Positions 22,391-32,631 are shown, numbered from the stretch's first letter. The stretch: DNA of 64,000 nt from Merluccius polli (GCA_030340625.1 JAOPHQ010000916.1:1-64000), one strand, 5' to 3'. Program-made: numbers and translations. The notes: generated from the letters alone by a model not told the origin.

Positions 22391-23642
22391 AGATCCTGGG
22401 ACACCGAAATTAAAGTCTGAGTGTGTTTCATTTTTTGGCATGCATAGAAGCGTGTGCATGCGCTCCGCAACAGGAAGTCGGCCTATCATCTCCTGTTATG
22501 TCGAAGCTTAATGAGAGGAACCACCAACTAATCTGCCAGCTCCATACGGCGGTTCTTTTTTGTAGAAAAAACGAACAAAAGCACACAGGTCAAGTTTATC
22601 AGGTGCCGCTAAGCGTAGCCTGTACTGCAGAGGTAGCTTGCAAGCTGCAAGCCAAACCAGCACTCGCACCCGCTGACACGCTAACCTCATTTACACACTG
22701 TGTGTGTTGGAAGTCTGCCACACGCTAATTCAGGGCAGGCCCAAGAGAGACAGCATTGAGGGGCAGGGGGGTTCGCTGGAAGGGTCATGAATGCTGAACG
22801 CTGAGCATGAAAAGCATGTGTGCTGCAGAAGCACTGCAGGAATAGGCTTGTTGTTGTGAAGGTTCAGAGAAAATGGTCTAAAAGGAGCACATAAGACATC
22901 CAAAGGATGGTCTTTCTGGAACACCTATAAGCTCGGTATTAGAAAGAAAGAAAACGAAAAAGAAGTGAGAGTGCCATATGAGGGCTGCAGAGTTGCAGAG
23001 TTGTGTTGACCGTGGGGGGAAACCTCAATATTTCACACCACTCATTCTGAATTCACTTTGACATGGATCGAAAAAAAGATAACCTTCAGATCTCACCATC
23101 AAAGCTCCCTCGATGCTACGTCACGCTCTTTCCTAACCATTCACGTCAAAATGGGCATTAAGATTGCCTTTTGAGACCATCCTGATCTCGCAAGTTCACA
23201 TACTGTTTCTCTCTGTCTGGCACAGGAGTAGCTTCGGCTCGAAGATTGCAGCGGCCGTGCTTCGTGCAGACCGATGATAATGCACCAGGAAGATCCCAGG
23301 AGCCATAGACTCCCATTCAAAATGTTGTTATTGTTTATGCTCCAATGCAATTAAAAATACTTTGAGCACTTTGTTCAAAGTATCGTATTACAATTAGATT
23401 TGCTACCATGTGGTTTGATTCATTCTATGTGTATTGCTCCAATAGATATCTACACAAATAGAACATTGTTTACGTCACACTAAGCAACAAGGTTAGTAGT
23501 AGTAGTGCACGTTTGTGCACGTTACTTGTTGCGTTTGGTGTGTATGAGCGAGCACATACCTCTCAAATAATCTATTACAGCAAACATTGCAACCATCCCC
23601 ACATGTACTTGCCCAGCTCTGCTTTTTGTGCTCGCTCCTATA
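22391..23642. other. Unique sequence, no gene seen
   Basis: About 1.25 kb with no tandem repeat. Short open frames on both strands show no recognisable domain. Confidence 0.4.
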
Positions 23643-23871
23643 GATTAATTTGAGAGGTCTATAAATAATATAGACGATAAAGTGGGTTTTACACCAGATA
23701 TTTTCACTTTGGACGCCCATCATTTTTGTATCAAATTAAACCCTAGATATTCTTGTTCAGCTGAAAATTGTGAAAAGATTATGATTGCATATCCGTGTCA
23801 TTACTATAAAACAACTTTTCTTTGTTTCCTATGGTGCAAGTGATTGAGCTCAAGGGAGCGTCAATCAATTA
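23643..23871. mobile_element. Dispersed repeat, copy B
   Basis: Longer copy of the element at 20502-20690, 3.1 kb downstream and in the same orientation. It has about 40 additional bp (around 23775-23812) relative to copy A. Flanking sequences differ, so this is a dispersed element, not a duplicated locus. Confidence 0.75.
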
Positions 23872-24245
23872 CAAGCCATTAAAAAAAATCATAAATTCAC
23901 CCAAAAATAATTTTAAATAATTTCACTGCCTCTATAATAGTTAATATTGGGAATGGGTGATACATTGTTTTCTTGTCTTTGGGGGGAATCAAAAGGCTGG
24001 GGGCTTTGCTGTCTATCTCCACAGTTCACTAGACTTCAATGATATGGTGATAAACCTGTTTGCATCTTAAAAAGCACGTCGCTGTAATCTCCTACGTCGA
24101 TAAACTGAGGTATTAGACATTTCTTTTTCAGTGACACAAAAATGAATAACGGTTATTAGACTATTTCCCATATGGAAAAAAAAGTACATTTGTAGCTGTC
24201 ATGTGAAAAATAATAAGCACCTTAAGTATAAATAATGTCTATAGG

Positions 24246-24246
<1 letters not shown>
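23872..24246. other. AT-rich unique sequence
   Basis: No gene or repeat structure is visible. Confidence 0.4.

Positions 24247-24300
<54 letters not shown>
24247..24300. repeat. (AT)n microsatellite, about 27 units
   Basis: Perfect AT run. Confidence 0.97.
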
Positions 24301-24302
<2 letters not shown>

Positions 24303-24589
24303 TAACAAATATGTGGCTAGCACTAGCATTAGTGCTTTTTACATCACTCAACACGCTTTATACATGATGGGGGACTTATCTAATACAAATACAGCCGCTA
24401 CAACTGATAACATCAACAACTAATATTAATAATATGATTCATATTTACAATACTGATTAATGTACTCATTCATAACATCTGACATCACATATGCGCCACC
24501 ATAAACGTACATGCGCGTGCACAAGGAATGGCATAATGACATCATCTTCATTTTTGACCCTCTTGGCTTCCCGCCTCTACCGTCGCACA
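24301..24589. other. Unique sequence
   Basis: Mostly AT-rich and non-repetitive. Nothing that I recognise. Confidence 0.4.
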
Positions 24590-24725
24590 CTGGGACGTCC
24601 TGACGCCAGGGCTCTAAAATCCACGGCGTCAGCGCCATACATCAAGATGTCGGCTCCGGTATTGCGGGATTTCGTGCTTCACTGCGCGCCAATGAGCAGA
24701 ACCAATTAAAGGCCGCCATTTTGTG
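24590..24725. promoter_or_regulatory. Promoter-like patch: CCAAT boxes and a YY1-like motif
   Basis: A CpG-containing patch in AT-rich surroundings. It holds two CCAAT motifs (24689-24693 and 24702-24706) and GCCGCCATTTTG (24712-24723), the reverse complement of the YY1-type CAAAATGGCGGC. An inverted pair CTGACGCC/GGCGTCAG lies at 24600-24632. No exon is recognised beside it. It may be a transposon-borne or decayed promoter. Confidence 0.3.
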
Positions 24726-25140
24726 TCTATGTCCACGTATTTAAAAATCTGTGGTCTGGCCTCGTGCCCGTTGAAAACCTTGTTCAAAAAATGTGAAATG
24801 TGAAGTGACAGGACCAGGTTCGGGGGAGGGGGAGGGGTTAGTTAATTTAAAAAATAAAGGAAAAGTGTAGCAATCTAAGGAGCAATCAAAACTATTTTTA
24901 CCCAAGATAGACTGAATAAAGATATTAAAAGACGAACAGAGATCTGCAGGGAAGGCTTTTGTCAGAGCAGAATATGCTTTTGCTTTACTTCTACCGGATT
25001 CTGCAAGAGCCACAGCGTCTCTCTGATTGGCTGGGGCTGTCTGTAAGGCTGCAGTCATATTTGGAAATCAATTGCTGCCCAGCGAAGGCCAGGCTGATAT
25101 TTATTGCACAACGTAACACAACGTGGATGTTTTCACGGGG
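24726..25140. other. Unique sequence
   Basis: A 105-codon minus-strand open frame (24741-25058) overlaps this stretch without any domain I can name. I do not call it as a gene. Confidence 0.35.
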
Positions 25141-25292
25141 GGGTCATCCCTATGTTCCCCGGGTCCTATGTTCCCCGTTTTCCCCCAAAAGGGTCCTATG
25201 TTCCCCTGTAGCAATACATAAAGGGGAGCATAGGACCCTTTTTCTGAAAAAGGGTCCTATGTTCCCCACTGTTGCGGGGGAACATAGGACCC
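25141..25292. repeat. Alternating inverted GGGTCCTATGTTCCCC motifs, cluster 1
   Basis: Copies of the 16-mer or its reverse complement occur at about 25145-25160 (variant), 25161-25176, 25191-25206, 25223-25238 (reverse), 25252-25267 and 25277-25292 (reverse). They are separated by A/T-rich AAAAAG/CTTTTT spacers, so neighbouring copies can form hairpins. The family is unknown to me. Confidence 0.85.
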
Positions 25293-25299
25293 TTTTTCT

Positions 25300-25321
25300 G
25301 GAAAAGGGTTAGGGTTAGGGT
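25300..25321 (+). repeat. Short telomere-like (TTAGGG) tract
   Basis: Three GGGTTA units directly follow the last motif of cluster 1. A similar three-unit tract is at 54566-54583. Confidence 0.8.
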
Positions 25322-25530
25322 TACCCTTAACCTTTTGACCTTTATTTGTTGAGCGTCGCAATGCACCTCAACTATAGCATGTTGAAAGCGAAAGGAAACA
25401 TGGTGGATCCTGCTCTCTCTGGGCGTGCTTATAAATGAAATAATGAGTTTGTGATCCATGTTTTATCATTACTGATTGAACTAACAGTCATTGAAAGTAT
25501 CCCTTGGTCCAAGATAAAGTGACATAATTA
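25322..25530. other. Unique spacer
   Basis: Sequence between the motif cluster and the hAT terminus. Nothing that I recognise. Confidence 0.35.
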
Positions 25531-25585
25531 ACAGAGCAGCCAAAGAGCCGCATGCAGCTCGAGACCTGCAGGTTTGCCACCCCTG
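25531..25585 (-). mobile_element. hAT (Charlie-type) terminal fragment
   Basis: Read on the minus strand it starts CAGGGGTGGCAAACCTG, like hAT-Charlie termini, followed by the characteristic subterminal palindrome GAGCTGCATGCGGCTC (25545-25560). Only this end is seen. The partner terminus and any transposase are missing. Confidence 0.6.
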
Positions 25586-25709
25586 ACCTAATCTTTCCTC
25601 GTCTAGGCCTATTTGCATATGCACGTCAAACAGCCCGTAGGCCTACATAGGCCTATTTGCCATGGAATTTGGCAGTAATGGTGGAAAAAGTAACAGACCG
25701 GGGAAAAAA

Positions 25710-25866
25710 GGGTCCTATGTTCCCCGGATCCTATGTTCCCTGGTCACATACAAAGAGGAGAACATAGGACACTTTTTGGGAAAAGCGGGGAACATAGGAC
25801 CCTTTTTAATAAAAAAAAAGGGTCCTATGTTCCCCAGTCTCATACAAAGAGGGGAACATAGGACCC
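25710..25866. repeat. Alternating inverted GGGTCCTATGTTCCCC motifs, cluster 2
   Basis: Copies at 25710-25725, 25726-25741 (variant), 25755-25772 (reverse, variant), 25787-25802 (reverse), 25820-25835 and 25851-25866 (reverse). The same A/T-rich spacers occur as in cluster 1. A CATACAAAGAGG string precedes two of the reverse copies, so pairs were duplicated as units. Confidence 0.85.
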
Positions 25867-26190
25867 GGGGTACATAGACACGCTCCCATGCCGATACGTG
25901 TGCGTTCCTAAATAACTTTTAATGGTGAAATACATGAGATTGTATTTCTCCTTGCCTGTCTATCGTTGATTGAAAATAAAAGTAGGCAGCCACTCTGTGG
26001 ATGTGATTTTTGAAAGCTAATCATACACACACATAACTTAACCTTTTCTTTTGCTGCTGTCGTTTACCAAAGCATTTCACTGCAATAAAGCAATGAAAAG
26101 GCACGAAATACTGAATACATTATCACACTCACAAAGTATACTGACTATAAATTCATTCAGTTTCCTTCCCCGGTGTGGGTCCACGGGATG

Positions 26191-26195
<5 letters not shown>
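25867..26195. other. Unique AT-rich sequence
   Basis: Nothing recognisable. Confidence 0.4.
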
Positions 26196-26271
<76 letters not shown>

Positions 26272-26370
26272 AGGGAGGGAGGGAGGGGATGGGGGCAGAG
26301 AGAGTCAGAGAGAGAGAGAGAGAGAGGAAGGGGATGGGAGTAGAGAGAGAGAGAGAGAGGGAGGGAGGGA
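26196..26370. repeat. (GA)n microsatellite and GGGA-rich array
   Basis: A GA run of about 35 units at 26197-26268, then GAGGGAGG-type repeats and shorter GA runs to 26370. Confidence 0.95.
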
Positions 26371-26550
26371 GGGAGGGGAAAGAGGATCGAGGCTGTGAGG
26401 AGAGAAGCGTGGCGGTGTTAGTGGTCGTGGTTGGGGAGGTAGCCTGTGGAGAGAAGCACCCAGCGTACAGACATCCAACCCGGGCAAAAGCAGCTCGCAG
26501 CCAGAGACAGATACCCACCACCACCACCACCCCCCGCCAAGGAAATTTAT

Positions 26551-26572
26551 CCCCCCCCCCCCCCCCCCCCCC
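26551..26572. repeat. 22-bp poly-C tract
   Basis: Uninterrupted run of 22 C, immediately upstream of the candidate exon. Confidence 0.97.
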
Positions 26573-26722
26573 TTCGGAGAAAGGGAAAGCATCCCTCTCT
26601 CCGTGTTGCTCCACTGGAGGTTGCGATGGGGGTTTCTTCTTCAATGTAACTTGCGGCCGCATGACTTGGACTGCGTCTCAGCGCCTCAGCGGATTAGCAG
26701 CCCGGGAATAGCGAACCTGGAG
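26573..26722 (+). other. Candidate 5-prime untranslated exon with splice donor
   Basis: CpG-containing unique sequence (with a NotI-type GCGGCCGC near 26653) ending CCTGGAG followed by GTAAGA at 26723, a good donor. Short ATGs inside it run into stops quickly, so it would be untranslated or a uORF leader. The setting (GA-rich and C-rich tracts upstream, CpG-rich downstream for 2 kb) resembles the first exon of a developmental gene. I cannot name the gene, and the start is not determinable. Confidence 0.35.
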
Positions 26723-26937
26723 GTAAGACAAATCTCACTTAATAACCAACAGAAAAAAAGAAAAAAAAGAAAAAACACAACTCACGAGTACGTTTTTGCT
26801 TTTTTTGTTTGTTTGTTTGGTGCTTTTTTTTAAAATTTCTTTTACATTTATTGTTTTTATTTCGGCGATGCTAGCCTACTGTGGAGGGATGCGAGCTGTC
26901 CCGGAACATGCTAGAGACCCGGGTTTGTGTTAGCTAT
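26723..26937. other. A/T-homopolymer-rich putative intron start
   Basis: Poly-A and poly-T rich sequence after the candidate donor. Nothing else is seen. Confidence 0.35.
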
Positions 26938-27302
26938 GGGTCTCACCACACCGGGAGGGGGTCTCACTACACCGGGAGTGGGTCTCACTACACCGGGAGT
27001 GGGTCTCACCACACCGGGAGTGGGTCTCTCCACACCGGGAGTGGGTCTCACTACACCGGGAGTGGGTCTCACCACACCGGGAGTGGGTCTCTCCACACCG
27101 GGAGGGGGTCTCTCCACACTGGGAGTGGGTCTCACTACACCGGGAGTGGGTCTCACCACACCGGGAGGGGGTCTCTCCACACTGGGAGTGGGTCTCACTA
27201 CACCGGGAGTGGGTCTCACCACACCGGCAGTGGGTCTCTCCACACCGGGAGGGGGTCTCTCCAGACCGGGAGGGGGTCTCACCAGACCGGGAGGGGGTCT
27301 CA
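26938..27302. repeat. 21-bp minisatellite, about 17 copies
   Basis: Unit GGGTCTCACTACACCGGGAG plus one base, with variants CTC/CAC and AGT/AGG in alternating patterns. The period is a multiple of three and the units contain no stop, so several frames on both strands stay open for over 130 codons (SHYTGSG, LTTPGVG, RPTPGVV). There is no other coding sign. Confidence 0.95.
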
Positions 27303-27933
27303 CTTCACGGGTGGCTGTGGAGACATGAGACGAGGCGGTTCCGTCGACATATTCATGTCTCCGCTGTTTTAAACACGTAGAACGGCGGACACACTGCGCT
27401 GTTCGCCTTTAAATCAGTGCGCCGCAGTAGTCTGCCTCCGTTAATGCCTCCGGTTGCGCTTCCAACTTTAGAAATAAAATGGGAAAATGCGTTTGTGAGG
27501 CTACTCTCCTAACTGTCGACCGCTCTCGGTGTGTGACGGTGTGTGTGTGTGTGTGTGTGAAGACACCGTGTTAATATGAGCCATGTAGTACAATATGACA
27601 TCAATTAGGATGAATGGACCAAGCCCAATTACGTGACGGCATATGTGTGGAAAGCAGGCCTACCCTAATCTTTCTGCATCAATTATTATAATTATTATTA
27701 TTATTATCCCCCCTCTCTCCTTTGGGAAGTAAAGCAACAAAATAAATAAATAAATAAAGTCTCGCGGCGCTATTTGAGGCAGCTCTTTATTCTGTGGAGT
27801 CAGCGCGTGTCCGTTCAGCGGCGGCGCGTGCCTCCCGCCTGCAGAGAGAACCGTGCGGGCGCGTGCCGCGCGCGAGGCGCTTCGCCCGTGGCCGGGCGCC
27901 AGCAGGAGATACCGGGAGAAGTTGAGGCTCGAG
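27303..27933. other. CpG-rich unique sequence
   Basis: GC- and CpG-rich DNA, densest at about 27765-27910 (GCGGCGGCGCGTG, GCGCGTGCCGCGCGCGAGG). It also holds a short GT run at 27538-27558 and an ATT run at about 27680-27705. Together with the candidate exon it forms a CpG-island-like block. Confidence 0.5.
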
Positions 27934-28622
27934 TGGAGCCTCGCTCAGCCTCCCCCAGCCTCCATCAGCCTCCCCTCAGGCTCCATCAGCCTCATTCAGC
28001 CTCCCCTCAGCCTCCCCTCGGCCTCCCCCCAGCCTCCGCTCAGCCTCCCCCAGCCTCCTCCGCCTCCCCTCAACCTCCCTCAGCCTCCCCCAGCCTCCGC
28101 TCAGCCTCCCCCAGCCTCCGCTCAGCCTCCCCCAGCCTCCTCCGCCTCCCCTCCGCCTCCCCCAGCCTCCTCCGCCTCCGCTCAGCCTCCCCCAGCCCCC
28201 TCAGCCTCCCATCAGCCTCCCTCAGCCTCCCCCCAGCCTCCTCCGTCCTCCCTCAGCCTCCACTCAGTCTCCCCTCAGCCTCCCCTCAGCCTCCCCCGTC
28301 CTCCCTCAGCCTCCCCCAGCCTCCCCTCAGTCTCCCCTCAGCCTCCCTCGGCCTCCCCTTCAGCCTCACCTCAGCCTCCCATCAGCCTCCCCTCAGCCTC
28401 CCATCAGCCTCCCCTCAGCCTCTCCTTCAGCCTCCCTCAGCCTCCCTCAGCCTCCCCTCAGCCTCCCTCAGTCTCCCCTCAGCCTCCCCCCAGCCTCCCT
28501 CAGCCTCCCCTCAGCCTCCCCTCAGCGTCCCTCAGCCTCCCCTCAGCCTCCCCTCAGCCTCCCCTAAGCCTCCCCCAGCCTCCCCTCAGCCTCCCCCTCA
28601 GCCTCCCCTTCAGCCTCCCCCT
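27934..28622. repeat. CAGCCTCCC minisatellite, about 690 bp
   Basis: Degenerate array of 10-12-bp units on the theme CAGCCTCCCCT. Plus-strand frames of about 280-300 codons rich in Pro/Ser/Leu run through it, starting in the CpG-rich flank. The composition is wholly that of the repeat. A perfect donor consensus GTAAGT lies at 28698-28703 just past the array. Confidence 0.9.
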
Positions 28623-28802
28623 CGACTCCTGTCACCAACGCAGGACGGCCGCGGGTCACGTCGACTCGCGCATCTCGAAATGTAATCCGATGATGATGTA
28701 AGTCGGGAAACCCGCCCGTCTGTGTCAGTGATGATGAGGTTTTTTTTATTATTTGTTTATTTTTTTGCCAGCAGTGCTCTTAACTAGCTCCCAATAACGC
28801 TC

Positions 28803-28803
28803 T

Positions 28804-28867
<64 letters not shown>
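28803..28867. repeat. (AC)n microsatellite, about 32 units
   Basis: Perfect AC run. Confidence 0.97.
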
Positions 28868-28870
<3 letters not shown>

Positions 28871-29274
28871 TAGACAAAAAATGTAATCCTACACTTATAT
28901 TAGCCATGCTTGTGAAGCGAAGGGCAAGCTGAAGTGGGGATGGGATTGGACACAATGAATCACAACAGGCTCTCACGGCTCTGCTCCAGCATCCTCCAAG
29001 AGCCCAAACGGTGAATTGGCATTTAAATACGTGTGTGTCTTATTTGTGTTCTGCCTCTGAATTATTCAGCTACACGGCAGGCCTTTTGTGGGGAGCCTAC
29101 TGTAGGCCAGCGGTGCCCAATGTTCGCGTTTATTAAAAGGATAAACAACAAAGCGCAAATACAATTTTCATGCCCAATTTATTATCCAATAAAACACACC
29201 AAAGAATTTTTTGAATAGTAATTGTCGAGCTTTCAGAGTGGAGAACAGAGCCCCTGAGACTCTTACCCGCATAC
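28868..29274. other. Unique sequence
   Basis: No gene is seen. Around 29108 CAGCGGTGCCCAATG vaguely resembles a hAT terminus, but no partner is visible. Confidence 0.4.
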
Positions 29275-29315
29275 GCACACACACACAGACACACACACGT
29301 ACACGTGCACGCACG

Positions 29316-29362
<47 letters not shown>
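29275..29362. repeat. AC microsatellite with CGCACG variants
   Basis: Interrupted AC and ACGC units followed by a perfect AC run. Confidence 0.95.
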
Positions 29363-29364
<2 letters not shown>

Positions 29365-30193
29365 CTTTTATTCGGCACAGAAGTGAAGCAGCTCATGGCC
29401 ACACGGGCATAGGGTCATGGGTATTTATCCCTTCGCTCACTTCCTCTACCAATTACACAAAAGAGGAGGTTTCTCTATATGAGGGCGTGCATACAAACCC
29501 CACACACCTGTGACCCCTACACCGCTCCTAGCTCATGGCATAGGATGGGTTAAATGCAGAGAATTCATTTACCCATGGGTTTGTAATGGAAATTATGTAA
29601 TGTTCTCTGCTGACCCAGGCTCTGTCTTCGTCCAGCGCATGGCCTTCTCTTGATTCGCCTGCGTCCATGTCATGACCCAACAACAATGCATGAATGCTAG
29701 TACACTCAGTACTTTACTTTCCCAAGTAAACTCAGGCATCAAGGCTACAGCGGCGTGACTTTGGACAGCTGCGTCCGCAAGGGATTCGGCCTTCAATTGC
29801 TGATTCTATATCTATGCGTAACAAAGGAACCGTAAGTTCCAGATATCTGTTGTTGGCGCCAAAGGTTGACCCTGGGAGAAAGGAAACCGCCTCCTTTCTC
29901 CTCGGATAGTTCTGAATTTTATATTATCTCTCTGCAAACTCTGTTCGGGGCTCTCGCTCTCTGACAAGCCTTAGGTGCACATTGTTTTGTGGGACCCATC
30001 AGCTGATGATTTTCTTTGATTGTTTTCCCTTTCTTTCATTATTTCCCTATTAAGATAAATCAAATTATTTGCTCTTAAATCAAACCGTCTGCTCATTGAG
30101 AGTTCAAGGTTTTCCACCACAGGATTAATCAAGGATATCATCAGTAATATCATTGCATCGTACCTCATTGTAAACCAGTGTGCAGCGTGTCAC

Positions 30194-30194
<1 letters not shown>
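29363..30194. other. Unique sequence with a possible retroelement tail
   Basis: GGATGGGTTAAATGCAGAG near 29545 followed by an AATTCATTTACCCATGGG-type string resembles a common fish repeat tail. The rest is unique with no gene that I recognise. Confidence 0.35.

Positions 30195-30251
<57 letters not shown>
30195..30251. repeat. (ATG)n trinucleotide microsatellite, about 19 units
   Basis: Perfect ATG/GAT run. Confidence 0.97.
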
Positions 30252-30252
<1 letters not shown>

Positions 30253-30512
30253 CATGACAAGAACCCTTTCAGAGCTAGGGAGTGTGCGGGGGACCTGATG
30301 GTCGGATGGTATTTGGCGTGTCAGGCCCGGGGCCTGGTCTAGTAACCACGGCGTTGGATGGATGTCTGGATGGATGGCAGGCACGTATACCGGCCAGGCA
30401 CAAGATCCCCATTTATGAGGCACTTAAAATGCAGGGCATTCCCCCGTGCAGGAAGCAATCACTGCTATAAACGCACAGCGGTCCTCGTCGTCCGAGCACC
30501 AGGGGAGGAAGA
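30252..30512. other. Unique sequence
   Basis: GC-moderate unique DNA. Nothing recognisable. Confidence 0.35.
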
Positions 30513-30735
30513 GAGCGGGACCCCCCCATCCCCTACCCCCCCCAAATGTACACTATCTCCTCGCCCCCCCCCCCCCCCCCCACAAACAAACACACACACA
30601 CACTTTCCATCGTCACCCAACCCCATCCCATTTGTACAGTCAGTAACGTACCCTCTAGCCCTCTCTCTCCTATATTTCTCATCAGCACACAGACTCCCTC
30701 GCCCCCCCCCCCCCCCCCCTCCCCCACACATTCCA
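30513..30735. repeat. Local duplication, copy A
   Basis: Co-oriented with 33066-33295. Shared order: GAGCGGGACC, C-run, AAATGTACACTA, C-run, CACAAACAAACACAC, ACTTTCCATCGT, ACAGTCAGTAA, GTACCCTCTAGCC, CT run, CCTATATTTC and CACAGACTCCC, then a C-run. Point differences such as GTCACCC/GTTACCC show moderate divergence. Confidence 0.85.
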
Positions 30736-31072
30736 ACCCCCAACCCCGCCCCCCCATCCCCCAGCCATCGCCTCCGCGGTGAATTGTGGTCAATTTAAAT
30801 GATCAAATGAAGACAATCGGCAAGGCAATGTCTGTCACAGAGAATATTAGGCTGCAATGAACCGCACCAATAAAAGCGGGTGTGGGGTGGGGGTGGGGCT
30901 GTGGGTGTGGGTGTGTGTGTGTGTGGGGGGGGGGTGTGGGGGTGTGGGGGCACGTGTCAGGAATAGTCAATGTGCTTACTCACTCTGAACCCATCCAAAT
31001 GCTGTTGTGGCTTCCATGGGGAGCAATTGTGTGTGTGTGTGTGTGTACCAGAGAGAGAGAGAGAGAGAGAGA
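30736..31072. repeat. C-rich spacer, then GGGT/GT/G and GA arrays
   Basis: GT/GGGT-rich sequence at 30880-30950, GT at 31028-31046 and GA at about 31050-31071, with unique spacers. Confidence 0.85.
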
Positions 31073-31552
31073 AATTAATTTGGCCAGTGCTCTTTCCCTG
31101 TGTGAAGGTTTTGTTATTGTGTTGTTGCATAGCCGCTGCTGCTTTGCTGCTTTGCGACCGCGCTACGCTTTTGGCTCTGCGCCGCCACCAGAACAGGACC
31201 AACACAAGCTGCTGTTGAACCAGACCCGGCGGGTGTGTTTGGGGCGCTTCCTCTCCCGAGTCCCACCCTCTCATCCTTACATCCATACATACATTCCCAG
31301 CCACTGTTTTTTTCCACTGCCCCCCCCACCCCTCCACCCCTCTATCCAACACAATGGCGTCCACTCCCAGTCAATAGCCAAATGGCACAGCCGGTCGATA
31401 GCAGGGCTGTAATATACAATAACGTGGCCGGGGCTAGAGGGGGGAAAGCATCCTGTTACCACCATCTCACCACTTTAGCACTACACAAACTCTTTGAAAG
31501 GAAAACACTGTTTAATTATGGATAAAAAATACCAACCTTGTTAGGGAGCCAT
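31073..31552. other. Unique sequence
   Basis: GC-moderate, non-repetitive apart from a short C run at about 31320-31327. No exon is recognised. Confidence 0.4.
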
Positions 31553-31610
31553 CGCAGTGCGCGCTTTCATTTGCTTCGCATCGTCCTATGCAAATGAAAG
31601 CGCAGCGCTG
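31553..31610. repeat. Strong hairpin with octamer motif
   Basis: GCGCTTTCATTTGC (31561-31574) and GCAAATGAAAGCGC (31590-31603) form a perfect 14-bp stem with a 15-nt loop. Pairing continues outward through GCAGTGC/GCGCTGG-like bases with one bulge. The right arm includes the POU/octamer site ATGCAAAT (31588-31595). It could be a regulatory palindrome, a MITE remnant or a small structured RNA. Confidence 0.7.
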
Positions 31611-31702
31611 GAAAATACAATTTGAGAGAATAAGCTGACGCCTTTTTTTTTGTTTTCTTTGCATCTTTCCTAATCATACAAAAACAAACATGTACATACA
31701 TA

Positions 31703-31734
<32 letters not shown>
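31703..31734. repeat. (AC)n microsatellite
   Basis: About 15 AC units. Confidence 0.95.
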
Positions 31735-31737
<3 letters not shown>

Positions 31738-32574
31738 TATTCAGAAGACGCATACACACTCACACAAACCCTATAAACAAGAGACATGGGAGTTAAGCAT
31801 TTCCTTATATGCCCTGAAATGTTTAAGAAAAAACACAAAACTCCTGAAAAATATTTTCTGTAAAACTAATAGTTTAGTTTCCACATTTTTGGAGATAAAT
31901 AACAACAGCACTGAAATTATGTGACAGTCTTAACCAAGTTGTTTATCACCTGCAGGCATTACAATGAGATATGACCCTGCGGCTGTCAGCACAGACAAAG
32001 CTAGGAAAAGATGTGTTTTTTGGGGTAATTAATAAATGGTCTCCTTGAAAAATACGTTCAGCTGATGGGATTTCAATAAAGGCGGTAAAGAGGACTAAAT
32101 AGAAATTCCTTTTAGTTTTATTTGAATCCTTCATATACTGCATATCGTGAAGCCGACCGAATCCACCTCCAACAAAGGTTAACCAACAAAGACGCACAAC
32201 AGCCCACGTTCAAATCCCCAGTGTCGCGTTGAGCTCGACTTCGCTTCTGCAATTTGGTGGTTTGGAAAAATGACATCCGTGTGTCGAGGAGAAAAAAAAA
32301 AAAGAAAAAGTTAAAAAGAGTAGAAATAATGAAGCAAATAGAAAGACAGGGAAAATCTCTTCCCTTATCTCTGTCTTTGGGTGCTTATTGTTTCTGCCTC
32401 AGCTAATTTGTTACACGAGAGAATCAGGCGACGTGAGTCAGAGTGCTGTGAGAGGATGAGTGAGCTGTAGTGGCGGGACGACAAGACAAAGTGTTAAGCG
32501 TTCAGTGTTAAGCGTGTATCTCTAGCAGAAGTGCAGGCAGATATACTGTATTTTGGACGCGGCTTGGTTGTGCG
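31735..32574. other. Unique AT-rich sequence
   Basis: Contains an A run at about 32291-32302. No gene or transposon is recognised. Confidence 0.4.
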
Positions 32575-32631
32575 CACAGACACACAAACGCACACACACA
32601 AAGAAACACACCCACACACATACACACACAG

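Noticed and set aside
24741..25058. 105-codon minus-strand frame beside the promoter-like patch
   Set aside because: No domain is recognised, and the frame also covers a G-rich low-complexity patch.
25300..25321. Interstitial telomere sequence as a sign of chromosome fusion
   Set aside because: Only three TTAGGG units, adjacent to repeats, and a similar short tract at 54566. Too short for that conclusion.
27774..28685. 303-codon plus-strand Pro/Ser/Leu-rich frame
   Set aside because: Almost all of it is the CAGCCTCCC minisatellite. Two overlapping frames are equally open, which argues against coding selection.
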